A stretch of DNA of 64,000 nt from Myxococcales bacterium (GTDB taxonomy: Bacteria; Myxococcota_A; Polyangia; Polyangiales; Ga0077539), in contig JAEUKI010000075.1 of the NCBI GenBank assembly GCA_016793325.1, forward strand, positions 186,001 to 250,000, given 5' to 3'. Positions 44,283 through 53,243 of this stretch are shown here, in pieces. The translations under genes were made by a program, and so were the position numbers. The notes under the pieces are model-generated. The model had not been told where the DNA came from. It ran no database searches and worked only from the letters and a program-made list of their open reading frames with translations. Every line of letters begins with the position of its first letter. Within the stretch, counting starts at the first letter, position 1.

Positions 44283-45566
44283 TCAGCTCGCGCGCGGATC
44301 GGTGACGTGCCCGATGAAGAGCGGCGCGCCCGTAGGTGTATCGCGGATCACGAACACGAACGGGCGGTCGACCTCGAACGAGCGCGGCGGCGCGAACGAG
44401 GTCGGGCCGAAGGTGATCCCGGTGGCCGCTGCGGCTTCGGTTCCCTTCTCGTCGACGGCGATGAACGTGCTGTGCACGACGCGCTCGATGCGCATCGGTG
44501 AAGAGCGCGTGACGCCCGAGAAGTCAGCGGCGTCCGAGAACGCCGCGCCCGCGCCCATCTCCGCGAGCCGCGACGCGAGCTGCGTTTGGTGCGCGAAGCG
44601 AAAGCGCGGCAACGCGAGCTGCACGAGCGACGCAGGGAGCGCTTCGAGCCCGCGGTTCACCTCGCCCCAGCGACCGTCGGACAACGACGCCTCGAGCGCC
44701 GACACATCCCCGTTCGACGGAACGATCACCACCATCGACAGCGCCTCGTTGGCGTACGGGATCTCGATCGCGCGCCATCCGTCGGCCATCAACGTCCGCG
44801 CGCTGATGGCGCGGTTCATCCGAGGGAGCTGCACGGTGCTTCCGTCGCGCAAGGTGAAGTTGCCCGGTCGCGTTTGCGCTGCGTCGAACGCGCTCTTCCA
44901 CGGGCCGTAGAAGTACGTCGCGTTCACGAGGACCATCCGCGTGTCGCCGTGGATCGCGCCGCGATCGAACAGCTCGGGGATCTTGTCTTCGGTCACCGCA
45001 GACACCCAACGGTTGATCGCGACGCGCGACTCGTCGGGCCGCGCAGCGAAATCGAGGACGCTCAAGCCCACAGGAAAATGCGCGGCCAACGCGTCGACGA
45101 AGGGCTGCTCGAACGCGAGCCCCCGCCGCGCGAACACCGCGTTGGCGCTGCGCAACACGACGCCGTTCGTCCGCCTGGCGCGAAGCGCGTTGTCCACGGC
45201 GTTGTACGCGTCGAGCGCGCGCTCACCCATCGCGCTCGTGCGGAGCACCGCGCCGAGCCCCTCGGCCGTCGCGCCGCGCGCGCCGAGGTGAGCCATCGTC
45301 AGCGCGCTGTGGATGCTCCACGGCGACACCATCGCGTTGCGATCGGACGGGAGCGCCGCGGGGCCCAGCGAAAGTCCCAGTGAAAGTTGCGCGCTCGTGA
45401 GCTCTCGCTGATCCGCGACAGAGACGTTGCTCGACGACTCCCGACGCACCGTCGTCGCGATGAGCTCGCCGGGCGGCGTCGGATCAGGCTCCGGTGCGCA
45501 CGCAGCCATCGCGCCCACCGCGAGCGTCGAAGCCAGACCACGAACTGATGAAAGAAAGTGCTTCAT
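44283..45566 (-). CDS. Serpin lipoprotein
   Basis: The 427-residue protein has lipobox AMAAC (Cys23) and the serpin fold throughout: NAMVSPWSIHSALTMAHLGARGATAEGL, ANAVFARRGLAFEQPFVDAL, VLVNATYFYGPWKSAF, and IAVDEKGTEAAAATG. The hinge GTEAAAATG (375-383) has the small residues needed for inhibitory loop insertion. The scissile bond should lie near Thr389-Ser390 or Phe391, as the loop is about two residues longer than in alpha-1-antitrypsin. The end PFVFVIRDTPTGAPLFIGHVTDP is standard. It is probably an inhibitor of proteases at the cell surface; the target is unknown. Confidence 0.93.
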   Translation of the reverse strand: MKHFLSSVRGLASTLAVGAMAACAPEPDPTPPGELIATTVRRESSSNVSVADQRELTSAQLSLGLSLGPAALPSDRNAMVSPWSIHSALTMAHLGARGATAEGLGAVLRTSAMGERALDAYNAVDNALRARRTNGVVLRSANAVFARRGLAFEQPFVDALAAHFPVGLSVLDFAARPDESRVAINRWVSAVTEDKIPELFDRGAIHGDTRMVLVNATYFYGPWKSAFDAAQTRPGNFTLRDGSTVQLPRMNRAISARTLMADGWRAIEIPYANEALSMVVIVPSNGDVSALEASLSDGRWGEVNRGLEALPASLVQLALPRFRFAHQTQLASRLAEMGAGAAFSDAADFSGVTRSSPMRIERVVHSTFIAVDEKGTEAAAATGITFGPTSFAPPRSFEVDRPFVFVIRDTPTGAPLFIGHVTDPRAS

Positions 45567-45763
45567 CTCGATACCTCCGTGAGGACAGCCCGTCCCTCTT
45601 CACGAGCGATGCCACCCGCCGATCGAGCGACGAACAGGCAGCAAATTGCCATGTAAAATGCCCGTCCCCGACGCGCTGTGTCGCTGTGCCAATCGCTGGC
45701 ACACCCGCGCGAACACCGACGATGACGCCAGCGATGACCGCGATGTCAGAGCGAGCGCGGCGG

Positions 45764-46954
45764 TTATGTGCTCTCGCCGTCGCGCGCGCGCAGGATCGTC
45801 TTCACCGCTTCGTCGAGCGAGAACGGCTTGCGCAACAGGCAGCGAACGACGCGCGGCGCGAGGTGCTCGACCGTGGGCGCGCCCGTCATGAGCAGCACCG
45901 TCGCCGAGGGAAACCGATCGAGGAGCTCTTCGACGAGCGGCGCACCGCGGTCGGTCGCGCCCAGCGTCTCGTCGATGAGCGCCACGTCGAACGGCTCGCG
46001 CCCGACGATCTGGCGCGCCGCATCGGAGCTCGCCGCAGCGCTCACGACCGCGCCGCGAAGCGAGAGGGCCGTGACGAGCAGCTCGCGGATCGACGGCTCG
46101 TCGTCCACCACGAGCACTCGCAACCCCGCCGGAAGATCATCATCGCGTCCTCGCGTCGCGCTCGGCGCGGGCGCGCTCACGACTTCGCCTCGTGGGAGCA
46201 CGAGCGACGCTTCGGTTCCGCGCCCCTCTGTGCTGTGAACGCGCAGATCGCCGCTCATCGCCTGCGCGAGCATGCGAGAGACGCTCATCCCGATGCCCGA
46301 GCCCGCCTTGCGAGCTCCTTCGGCGCGCGGGTGCGTCGTAAACCCTGGCTCCCACACGCGGGCCAACGTCGCTTCGCTCATCCCAACACCGTCGTCAGTG
46401 ACGACGAACTCGCTCGAGCCATCGTCGTGGCTCCGCGCGACGAGCGTGATGACGCCGCGGTCCGGCGTTCGCCGCGGGATCGCTTGCACCGCGTCGAGCG
46501 CGTTCAACACGAGGTTGGTCAGCACTTGAACGACGCGGTCTGCGTCGCCGAAGGCCTTCGGGTCTCCCTCGGTCTGCGCGATCAATCGAACGCCGCTCGC
46601 CTCGCAGCGCGGTCGCAACAGCGCCGCGAGCTCGTCGACGATCGCGCTCATGCGAAGCGTCGCGCACCGCACAGTGAAGCGCTCTTGCGGGTCGGTCAGC
46701 ACGCCGAGCATCGATCGCGCGCGCTCGATCGTGCGCTCGATCGTCGCGAGGGCCCGCGTGCGCTCGGCGCCGTCCGTCGTTCGACGAGCCACGTCGACCG
46801 AGAAGAGGGCGCTCGACAGCGCGTTTTGCACTTCGTGCACCGCCACCGCGATCTCGTCCGCTCCGCCGAGAGCTCGGCGCTGGTGGGACGACGCTGAAGA
46901 CTCTCCCTCGGGGGAGTCCTCTCGTTCGCCGTGCGTGTCGAGCGCTCGACGCAT
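45764..46954 (-). CDS. Histidine kinase / response regulator fusion without sensor domain
   Basis: The 396-residue protein starts at 46954. The phosphoacceptor is probably His40 in VAVHEVQNALSSAL. The ATPase domain follows with LVLNALDAV (N box), DDGVGM (G1) and GSGIGMS (G2). After a short linker comes a receiver domain (LRVLVVDDEPSIRELL) with Asp328 in VALIDETL and the conserved Lys in RKPFS. There is no periplasmic, PAS or GAF input domain, so another protein must supply the signal. It diverges from gatCA. No DNA-binding output is attached. Confidence 0.9.
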   Translation of the reverse strand: MRRALDTHGEREDSPEGESSASSHQRRALGGADEIAVAVHEVQNALSSALFSVDVARRTTDGAERTRALATIERTIERARSMLGVLTDPQERFTVRCATLRMSAIVDELAALLRPRCEASGVRLIAQTEGDPKAFGDADRVVQVLTNLVLNALDAVQAIPRRTPDRGVITLVARSHDDGSSEFVVTDDGVGMSEATLARVWEPGFTTHPRAEGARKAGSGIGMSVSRMLAQAMSGDLRVHSTEGRGTEASLVLPRGEVVSAPAPSATRGRDDDLPAGLRVLVVDDEPSIRELLVTALSLRGAVVSAAASSDAARQIVGREPFDVALIDETLGATDRGAPLVEELLDRFPSATVLLMTGAPTVEHLAPRVVRCLLRKPFSLDEAVKTILRARDGEST

Positions 46955-47044
46955 CGCGAAAGAGTGTCGTCGATCACAGGCGGCTCGGTCAATGCGAGCG
47001 TTGCGATCCACCCGTGAAAGCTCGCCGTGATACCTTCGCAAAAC

Positions 47045-47356
47045 ATGCGCCCCGACGGCTTCGACCGCAAAACCGGTGCTGATTTGCTCGAGATCGGGGC
47101 GCGGGCCGCGCTCGAAATTCACGCCGACGAAATCGCCGCGCTCGCAGTCGAGGTCCAACGCGTGGTGGCCTTCGTCGCGACGCTCGCCGAGCTCGACGAC
47201 GAAGCCCTCGCGTCGTCGGGGCGCGATGATAGCACACACCTCCTGCTCGACGACGACATCGTCGCTCCTTCGCTCTCGCGTCGCGAGCTCCTCGCGCAGG
47301 CGCGCGAGCACGCAGACGGGTTGGTCGTCGCCCCGAACTTCGGCGCGGAGCCCTGA
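47045..47356 (+). CDS. gatC: Asp/Glu-tRNA(Gln/Asn) amidotransferase subunit C
   Basis: The 103-residue protein matches GatC over its whole length, with two N-terminal helices (LLEIGARAALEIHADEIAALAVEVQRVVAFVATLAELDD) and the linker ending in RRELLAQAREHADGLVVAPNF. GatC stabilises the GatA-GatB complex. A GTG at 47027 with GAAAG upstream is an alternative start. gatA begins 3 bp after the stop, so the two are coupled. Confidence 0.9.
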   Translation: MRPDGFDRKTGADLLEIGARAALEIHADEIAALAVEVQRVVAFVATLAELDDEALASSGRDDSTHLLLDDDIVAPSLSRRELLAQAREHADGLVVAPNFGAEP

Positions 47357-47359
47357 CGT

Positions 47360-48829
47360 TTGTCTCGCGAAACAGCGGTGGACCTCGCGCGCCGCGTGCG
47401 CCGCGGAGAGCTCAGCGCGGTCTCGCTCGCGCGCCAATCGCTCGCGACGATCGACGCGCTCGACGGGGCGTCCAACGCGCGCGGCTCGGGGCTCGGGGCG
47501 CTGCTCACCGTCGACGCAGAGGGAGCGCTCGCCGCCGCGAGCACCGTGGATCGCGCGCTCGCCCGCGCGCGTGACGAGGGCGTGACAGAGCGAGCGCTCG
47601 AAGCGCGCTACCCTCTCGCGGGCCTCGTCGTCGGCGTGAAGGACGCGTTTTGTACGCGAGGTCTCCGAACCACCTGCGGCTCGAAGATGCTCGAGCGCTA
47701 CGTGCCTCCGTACGACGCGCACGCGGTCTCGCGCCTGCGCGAGGCTGGCGCGGTGATCGTCGGAAAGTGCAACATGGACGAGTTCGCGATGGGCTCGTCG
47801 ACGGAGAACAGCGCGTACTTCGCCGCGAAAAATCCATGGGATCCGTCGCGCGTCCCCGGCGGCTCCTCTGGTGGGAGCGCCGTCGCGGTGGCCGCTTCGC
47901 TGTGTCACGTCGCGCTCGGCTCGGACACCGGAGGCTCGGTGCGGCAGCCCGCGGCGCTGACGGGCGTGGTCGGGTTCAAGCCTTCGTACGGGCGTATTTC
48001 GCGGTACGGGCTCGTCGCGTTCGCGAGCTCGCTCGATGTTGTCGGCCCGATCGCGTCGTGCGTGCGCGACGCCGAGCTCGTGTACGCAGCGCTCGCAGGG
48101 CGCGACCGGCGCGACGCGACGAGCCTCGATCGACCGGTCGAACGCGCGGATTTCTCGCGATCGGACCGCGCGCTCGCGGGCGCTCGCATCGGCGTCGCGC
48201 GCGAGTACTTCGACGCCGTCAGCGCAGAGGTGCGGGCCACGGTGCTCGCCGCGCTCGAGGCGTGCGAGCGCGCTGGGGCCGTGCTCGTCGAGCTCTCGAT
48301 GCCGCACACGCGCTACGCGCTCGCCGCGTACTGCGTGCTCGCCGCGGCGGAGTGCAGCGCGAACCTCGCCCGGTTCGACGGGATTCGCTTCGGAGCCTCG
48401 CGCGCGACGGGCTTCGGCCGAGAGGTCGCGCGCCGCATTCTTCTCGGGACCTATGTCTTGTCCGCAGGACACAAGGAGCAGCACTACGAGCGCGCGCTTC
48501 GCGCAAGGACGCTCGTCGCGCGCGATTTCGACCGGGCGTTCGAAGGCGACGCGCGCGTCGACGTGATCGCGACACCCACCACGCCCACCGTCGCGTGGTC
48601 GTTGGGAGACCGCATCGCAGACCCGCTCGCGATGTACGAATCCGACATCTGCACACTCCCTGCGTCGCTGGCGGGGGTGCCCGCGATCAGCGTTCGATGC
48701 GGGGTTGTTCGCGAGCAAGATCGACCACTTCCGGTCGGGCTCCAGCTCGCGGGGCCGAGGTTCGCTGACGCGCGACTGCTCGAAATCGCGCTGGCAATTG
48801 AACAAAATCTCGCGGAATTTGTGGGTTGA
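47360..48829 (+). CDS. gatA: Asp/Glu-tRNA(Gln/Asn) amidotransferase subunit A
   Basis: The 489-residue amidase starts at TTG 47360. It carries the Ser-cisSer-Lys triad: Lys94 (GVKDAF), Ser169 (VPGGSSGGSA) and Ser193 (SDTGGSVRQPA). GatA makes ammonia from glutamine for amidation of Glu-tRNA(Gln) or Asp-tRNA(Asn), in a complex with GatB and GatC. gatB is not in the window, which is common when the subunits are dispersed. The signatures MDEFAMGSSTENSAYFAAKNPWD are diagnostic of the true subunit as opposed to a general amidase. Confidence 0.95.
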   Translation: MSRETAVDLARRVRRGELSAVSLARQSLATIDALDGASNARGSGLGALLTVDAEGALAAASTVDRALARARDEGVTERALEARYPLAGLVVGVKDAFCTRGLRTTCGSKMLERYVPPYDAHAVSRLREAGAVIVGKCNMDEFAMGSSTENSAYFAAKNPWDPSRVPGGSSGGSAVAVAASLCHVALGSDTGGSVRQPAALTGVVGFKPSYGRISRYGLVAFASSLDVVGPIASCVRDAELVYAALAGRDRRDATSLDRPVERADFSRSDRALAGARIGVAREYFDAVSAEVRATVLAALEACERAGAVLVELSMPHTRYALAAYCVLAAAECSANLARFDGIRFGASRATGFGREVARRILLGTYVLSAGHKEQHYERALRARTLVARDFDRAFEGDARVDVIATPTTPTVAWSLGDRIADPLAMYESDICTLPASLAGVPAISVRCGVVREQDRPLPVGLQLAGPRFADARLLEIALAIEQNLAEFVG

Positions 48830-48896
48830 ACGAACTGACTCCAGATTGTTCGAGTTTGTTGCAATCAGGGGTTTTACTGAGCGACAACTAACCTCG

Positions 48897-50438
48897 ATGA
48901 GTAGCAATCGCTCGAAGCGCGCTGTGATGCGCGCGAGTCTCTTGTCCGCGGCGGTCGCTGCGGGCGTCGTATTGGCGTCGCAGGACGCAGACGCGCAGGT
49001 TCGCTTCGGCGTTCGCGCCGAAGGTGCCGCGGGCGTGATGTTGTCCGATTGGCAGCGCTCCACGCTGCGCATGGACTCTGTCGGGTTCGAGGGAACGGGG
49101 CGCTTGTTCGTCGCGCCGATCGACCTGCTCTCGATTCAGGTCTCGGTCTCGAACTGGTTCTTCTTGAACGGCTTTCAAGACCGTCCTGCGGGGCACGTCT
49201 TGGGCGTGACGGGCGGTCTCCGCTTCGAGCCGATGATCGGTCGAGTCGGGCGGCTGTTCGTCGACGCGAACGCGGGCGTTGGCTTCACGGGCCCGCAGCC
49301 GCTCACGAGGTTCAACCTCGACGCGGGGCTCGGATTCGAGTTTCAAGCGCACCGGTTCTTCTCGATCGGTCCCGTCGCGCGCTTCGGATACTTGCTGCAG
49401 CCCGACGACGACCCCGCGCCCGCGGACGCCATGTGGATCATGGGCGGCGTCTCGATGACCTTGGGAACGCCGCGCGCCGAATCCACCGCGCCCCCGGCGG
49501 ACACCGACGGCGACGGCGTGCTCGATCGCGACGATCAGTGCGTCGATGTTCCTGCGGGGGATCACCCCGATCCGTCGCGCGCGGGCTGCCCCGACGGCGA
49601 TCAAGACAACGACGGCGTTCGCAACTCGGGCGATCAGTGCAGGGACGTTCCTGCGGGCGATCACCCCGATCCCAATCGCGCTGGCTGTCCGATCGCGGAC
49701 ACCGACCGCGATGGCGTGTTCGACAACGAAGATCAGTGCGTCAACGAACCGCAAGGCGATCACCCCGACGCGGCTCGTCGCGGTTGCCCCGACGGCGATC
49801 AAGACAACGACGGCGTGTTCAACTCTGCCGACCAGTGCAGGGACGTGCCGGCTGGCCGTCATCCCGATCCCAACCGCGCGGGCTGCCCCACGCCCGATCG
49901 CGACAACGACACGGTGCCCGACCCCGTCGATCACTGCCCCGATCAACCGGGCGCGCCGAGCACGGACCCCAACCGCAACGGCTGCCCCGGCCAGGTGCGC
50001 GTCACGGGAACGTCCATCGAGATCAACACGCCGGTCTTCTTCGCGCACAACCGCGACTCGATCTTGCCGCGCTCGTTTCCGATCCTGCAGGCCGTCGGTG
50101 ACGCGCTCCGCGCGAGCCCCGACATTCGTCGCGTGTCCATCGAAGGCCACACCGACGACGTCGGCGGCGATCAAGAGAACATGGAGCTCTCCAACCGCCG
50201 CGCGCAGAGCGTGCTCCGTTGGCTGTCCGAGCACGGCGTCGAAGCGAGCCGCCTCGAGGCCCACGGCTTCGGCGAGTCGCGTCCGCTCGAGCCCATCAGC
50301 TCGTCCATGAACCGCCGCGTCCGTCGCGCCGCGCAAGCGCGCAATCGCCGCGTCGAGTTCAGGATCGTCGACCCCGCGCCCGCCGCGCAACCCGCGAGCG
50401 GCGGAGCCGCGACGCCTGCTACGGTGCCGCCCACCTGA
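48897..50438 (+). CDS. OmpA-family protein with thrombospondin type-3 repeats
   Basis: The 513-residue protein has a signal peptide ending ADA-Q (about residue 33) and an eight-strand-type barrel of about 165 residues. Five calcium-binding thrombospondin-3-like repeats follow (DTDGDGVLDRDDQCVDVP, DQDNDGVRNSGDQCRDVP, DTDRDGVFDNEDQC ...), then a peptidoglycan-binding OmpA_C domain (VSIEGHTDDVGGDQENMELSNRRAQSVLRWL). It tethers the outer membrane to the wall. The start at 48897 was chosen because it precedes the signal peptide. The sigma-54 activator gene follows with a 2-bp gap. Confidence 0.93.
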   Translation: MSSNRSKRAVMRASLLSAAVAAGVVLASQDADAQVRFGVRAEGAAGVMLSDWQRSTLRMDSVGFEGTGRLFVAPIDLLSIQVSVSNWFFLNGFQDRPAGHVLGVTGGLRFEPMIGRVGRLFVDANAGVGFTGPQPLTRFNLDAGLGFEFQAHRFFSIGPVARFGYLLQPDDDPAPADAMWIMGGVSMTLGTPRAESTAPPADTDGDGVLDRDDQCVDVPAGDHPDPSRAGCPDGDQDNDGVRNSGDQCRDVPAGDHPDPNRAGCPIADTDRDGVFDNEDQCVNEPQGDHPDAARRGCPDGDQDNDGVFNSADQCRDVPAGRHPDPNRAGCPTPDRDNDTVPDPVDHCPDQPGAPSTDPNRNGCPGQVRVTGTSIEINTPVFFAHNRDSILPRSFPILQAVGDALRASPDIRRVSIEGHTDDVGGDQENMELSNRRAQSVLRWLSEHGVEASRLEAHGFGESRPLEPISSSMNRRVRRAAQARNRRVEFRIVDPAPAAQPASGGAATPATVPPT

Positions 50439-50440
50439 CG

Positions 50441-51829
50441 ATGGCGCGCACGCAGCGAGACGACTCCCTCGACACGAGCTCGACGCTCCTCGCTCGCGCG
50501 CTCGAAGACACCGCAGGCGCCGCGCTCGTGCTCGACGCCGAGCTGCGCATCGCGCACAAGACCCCCGGCGCCGAGAGGCTGGTCGGGGGCACGATTTCGA
50601 TCGGACAGCTCGCGCCCAAGGTCCTCTGCGGCGCCGCCGTCGATCGCCCGATCGCCGAGGCGCTCGCCGCGGGCCGCGCGGTGACGGGGCTCGTGCATCG
50701 ACCGCTCGCGGGGGGACGCGAGCGCGTCCTGCGGGTTCGCGCCAACCCGCTGCTCGAAGGAGAAGGCAGCTCAGCGCGTCGCGTCGGGTGGCTGCTGCTC
50801 CTCGACGAAGAGCGAACGGACGACGCCGAAGCGACGGCGCCCGTGTTGTTTCACGGGATGTGGACGACCGACCCGTCGATGAAACGTGTGTTTCACGTGA
50901 TCGAACGCGCGGCGCGCAGGGACGCGACGGTCCTCGTCCGCGGCGAGACCGGCGCAGGAAAAGAGCTCGTCGCCCGCGCGATCCACGCCCTCTCTCCGCG
51001 CGCGAAGGGGCCGTTCGTCGCGATCAACTGCAGCGCGCTGCCCGCCACGCTGCTCGAGAGCGAGCTCTTCGGGCACAGCAAGGGCGCCTTCACCGGCGCG
51101 GTGCGCGACAACGCGGGCTTCTTTCGCGCCGCCCACAAGGGAACGATCTTCCTCGACGAGATCGCAGAGATCCCCGTGGAGCTTCAGGCCAAGCTGCTCC
51201 GCGTGCTCGAGACGCGCACGGTGCTCCCGCTCGGCGGTCGAGAGGCGGTCCCCGTGGACGTTCGCGTGGTCGCCGCGACGCACCAATCGCTGCGCGCCGC
51301 GGTCGAGCGCAACGCGTTTCGCGCGGACTTGATGTACCGACTGCGCGTCGTTCCGATCTTCTTGCCGCCGCTCAGGCAGCGTCCGCGGGACGTCGCGCTG
51401 ATCGCGCAGCGGCTCATCGAAGCGCTCAACGAGACGGGCGGGCGGCGAATCGCGAGGATTTCTCCTGGCGCGCTCGCGGCGATGCAGCGCTACGCGTGGC
51501 CCGGCAACGTCCGCGAGCTCCAAAACGCCCTCGAGTACGCGTACGTCGTCGGCGAAGGCCCCGTGCTCACCGAGGGAGAGCTCCCCTTCGAGCTCATCGA
51601 TCCGAGCGCCTCCGGTGAAGCGAGCGCCACGGTGGTCAGCGCCCCGCCACCTGCGCCCGAGCCGGTCGCTAACGACGCTTCGAAATCGATCGGCAAGTCG
51701 AACGACGTCCTGCGCATCGAGCGCGCGCTCGAGCGCGTCGGAGGCAACCGCGAGCGCGCCGCGCAAGTGCTCGGGATCTCGCGCGTGACCTTGTGGCGCA
51801 AGATGAAGGCGCTCGGGATGGAGCCGTGA
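50441..51829 (+). CDS. Sigma-54-dependent activator (Fis-type HTH)
   Basis: The 462-residue enhancer-binding protein has an N-terminal PAS-like sensor region (about 15-125) with a single Cys (Cys63). The AAA+ domain contains GETGAGKE (168-175), the sigma-54-contact loop GAFTGA (215-220) and Walker B GTIFLDE (234-240). A Fis-type helix-turn-helix closes the protein (LRIERALERVGGNRERAAQVLGISRVTLWRKMKALG). It lies directly upstream of a persulfide dioxygenase gene. GTTTCA/TGAAAC dyads occur downstream of it and again at 55836-55874, next to candidate -24/-12 promoters. A role as the sulfur-island regulator is inferred. Confidence 0.93.
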   Translation: MARTQRDDSLDTSSTLLARALEDTAGAALVLDAELRIAHKTPGAERLVGGTISIGQLAPKVLCGAAVDRPIAEALAAGRAVTGLVHRPLAGGRERVLRVRANPLLEGEGSSARRVGWLLLLDEERTDDAEATAPVLFHGMWTTDPSMKRVFHVIERAARRDATVLVRGETGAGKELVARAIHALSPRAKGPFVAINCSALPATLLESELFGHSKGAFTGAVRDNAGFFRAAHKGTIFLDEIAEIPVELQAKLLRVLETRTVLPLGGREAVPVDVRVVAATHQSLRAAVERNAFRADLMYRLRVVPIFLPPLRQRPRDVALIAQRLIEALNETGGRRIARISPGALAAMQRYAWPGNVRELQNALEYAYVVGEGPVLTEGELPFELIDPSASGEASATVVSAPPPAPEPVANDASKSIGKSNDVLRIERALERVGGNRERAAQVLGISRVTLWRKMKALGMEP

Positions 51830-51838
51830 ACCCGAGCC

Positions 51839-51868
51839 GGTGAAACAACGTTTCAACGGTGTTTCACC
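51839..51868. promoter_or_regulatory. Inverted repeat, candidate enhancer site A
   Basis: GGTGAAACA (51839-51847) and TGTTTCACC (51860-51868) form a perfect 9-bp inverted repeat. Between them an extra GTTTCA (51850-51855) makes TGAAAC-AAC-GTTTCA. It begins 10 bp after the stop of the sigma-54 activator gene and lies about 230 bp upstream of the dioxygenase start. The same half-sites recur at 55836-55874. Confidence 0.55.
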
Positions 51869-51998
51869 GACGTTCATCGTCCGCGAACGCGCGCCGCTGC
51901 GCATCTCGTCGAACCCCTCGCGCGGGTCAGTGGCTCTCTACGGACAGTCGCGGAGCGAAGGCGCCCGCGGCCAATCCCGACCCACCCCAACGCCCCGT

Positions 51999-52014
51999 TG
52001 GAAGACGACACGCA
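51999..52014 (+). promoter_or_regulatory. Weak candidate -24/-12 promoter for the dioxygenase gene
   Basis: TGG-AAGACGACAC-GC-A has the required GG-N10-GC spacing, but only the core GG and GC positions and a few others match the TGGCAYRNNNNTTGCW consensus. It is 130 bp downstream of site A and 87 bp upstream of the start codon, a workable geometry. Support is weaker than for the two sites at 55756 and 55988. Confidence 0.3.
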
Positions 52015-52100
52015 ACGAGCCAGATCCAGACAATGTCCTGGGATTTCTCTGTTGCACGTCGCCGACGGAAGGCGGAGCCCCTGCCGTAGGAGCGTTCGTC

Positions 52101-53201
52101 ATGATGCACCAAGTCCTGTTTCGTCCGCTGTTCGACCCCGAGAGCTCGACGTACACGTACCTGCTCGCCGACCCGGTGACCCGCGCGGCGGTGCTGATCG
52201 ACCCTGTGATCGAGCAGGTCGATCGAGACGTCGCCCTGTTGCGCGAGCTCGACCTGAAGCTCGAGTGGGCGCTCGACACGCACGTGCACGCCGACCACGT
52301 GACGGCGATGGGCGCGCTGCGCGAGCGCACCGGCTGCAAGACCGCCCTCTCCGAGCGCGCGGGAACCGCGTGGCCCGACGCGCTGCTCCGCCACGGGCAG
52401 CGCGTGGAGTTCGGAGAGCGCTGGCTCGAGGTGCGCGAGACGCCGGGGCACACCAACGGGTGCATCTCGTTCGTGCTCGATGACCAGAGCAAAGTGTTCA
52501 CGGGCGACGCGCTCTTGATCCGCGGCTGCGGGCGCACCGATTTTCAACAGGGCAACGCAGCGGTGCTCTACCAGTCGATCCACGAGCAAATTTTCTCGCT
52601 CCCCGACGCGTGCGAGGTCTACCCCGGCCACGACTACAAGGGGCGGCTGCTCTCGTCGGTCGGCGAAGAGAAGCGCCTCAATCCGCGGCTCGGCGGCGGA
52701 AAGTCTCGCGAGCAGTTCGTCGAGATCATGAAGGGCCTTCAGCTCGCGCACCCCAAGAAGATCGCCGTCGCGGTGCCCGCGAACCTCCACGGCGGCGCGA
52801 CCGGAGGTCACGCGGACCCCGAGCGACCGACGACCGACGCGTGGGCCCCCATCGAAGTGAACCCGGCCGGGATCCCCGAGGTGGCGCCCGAGTGGGTGCT
52901 CGCGGCGCCGAAGGGCGTGAAGATCGTCGATGTGCGCGAGCCGAACGAGTTCGACGGGCCGCTCGGACACATCGCGAAGAGCACGCTCGTTCCCCTCGCG
53001 ACGGTCGCGGCCGAGGCGCGAGGGTGGGACCGCGAAGCGCCGATCGTGCTCGTGTGCCGCTCCGGTGGGCGCTCGGGCAAAGCGGCGATCGAGCTGCTCC
53101 GCATGGGCTTTCGTCGCGTCGCGTCGATGCGCGGCGGAATGACCCTCGTTCAAGAGCTCGCGTCGAAGCGCACGAGCGCAGACGCGCTCGCGACGAGCTG
53201 A
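52101..53201 (+). CDS. Persulfide dioxygenase-rhodanese fusion
   Basis: The 366-residue fusion has an MBL-fold persulfide dioxygenase (ETHE1-like) domain, with ligands in HVHADH (His61, His63, Asp65, His66), His117 (TPGHTNG), Asp136 (FTGDAL) and His177 (PGHDY). A C-terminal rhodanese domain follows with the active loop CRSGGRS (Cys319). Persulfide dioxygenase oxidises glutathione persulfide to sulfite; rhodanese moves sulfane sulfur to a thiol acceptor. AGGAG at 52088-52092 supports the start. Fusions of this kind are known in bacteria and couple the two steps of sulfide detoxification. It is cytoplasmic. Confidence 0.93.
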   Translation: MMHQVLFRPLFDPESSTYTYLLADPVTRAAVLIDPVIEQVDRDVALLRELDLKLEWALDTHVHADHVTAMGALRERTGCKTALSERAGTAWPDALLRHGQRVEFGERWLEVRETPGHTNGCISFVLDDQSKVFTGDALLIRGCGRTDFQQGNAAVLYQSIHEQIFSLPDACEVYPGHDYKGRLLSSVGEEKRLNPRLGGGKSREQFVEIMKGLQLAHPKKIAVAVPANLHGGATGGHADPERPTTDAWAPIEVNPAGIPEVAPEWVLAAPKGVKIVDVREPNEFDGPLGHIAKSTLVPLATVAAEARGWDREAPIVLVCRSGGRSGKAAIELLRMGFRRVASMRGGMTLVQELASKRTSADALATS

Positions 53202-53243
53202 AGCCGCGTTGGCGCGCCGCTCGCAAGAGCCCCGAGCGCTGCG

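Noticed and set aside
46955..49072. Upstream extension of the kinase frame to 49072
   Set aside because: It is antisense to gatC and gatA, both clearly real, and reads as low-information Arg-rich sequence.
52036..52053. TGGGATTTCTCTGTTGCA as a sigma-54 promoter for the dioxygenase gene
   Set aside because: It looks like the consensus, but the GG and GC elements are 11 bp apart instead of 10, which normally abolishes sigma-54 recognition.
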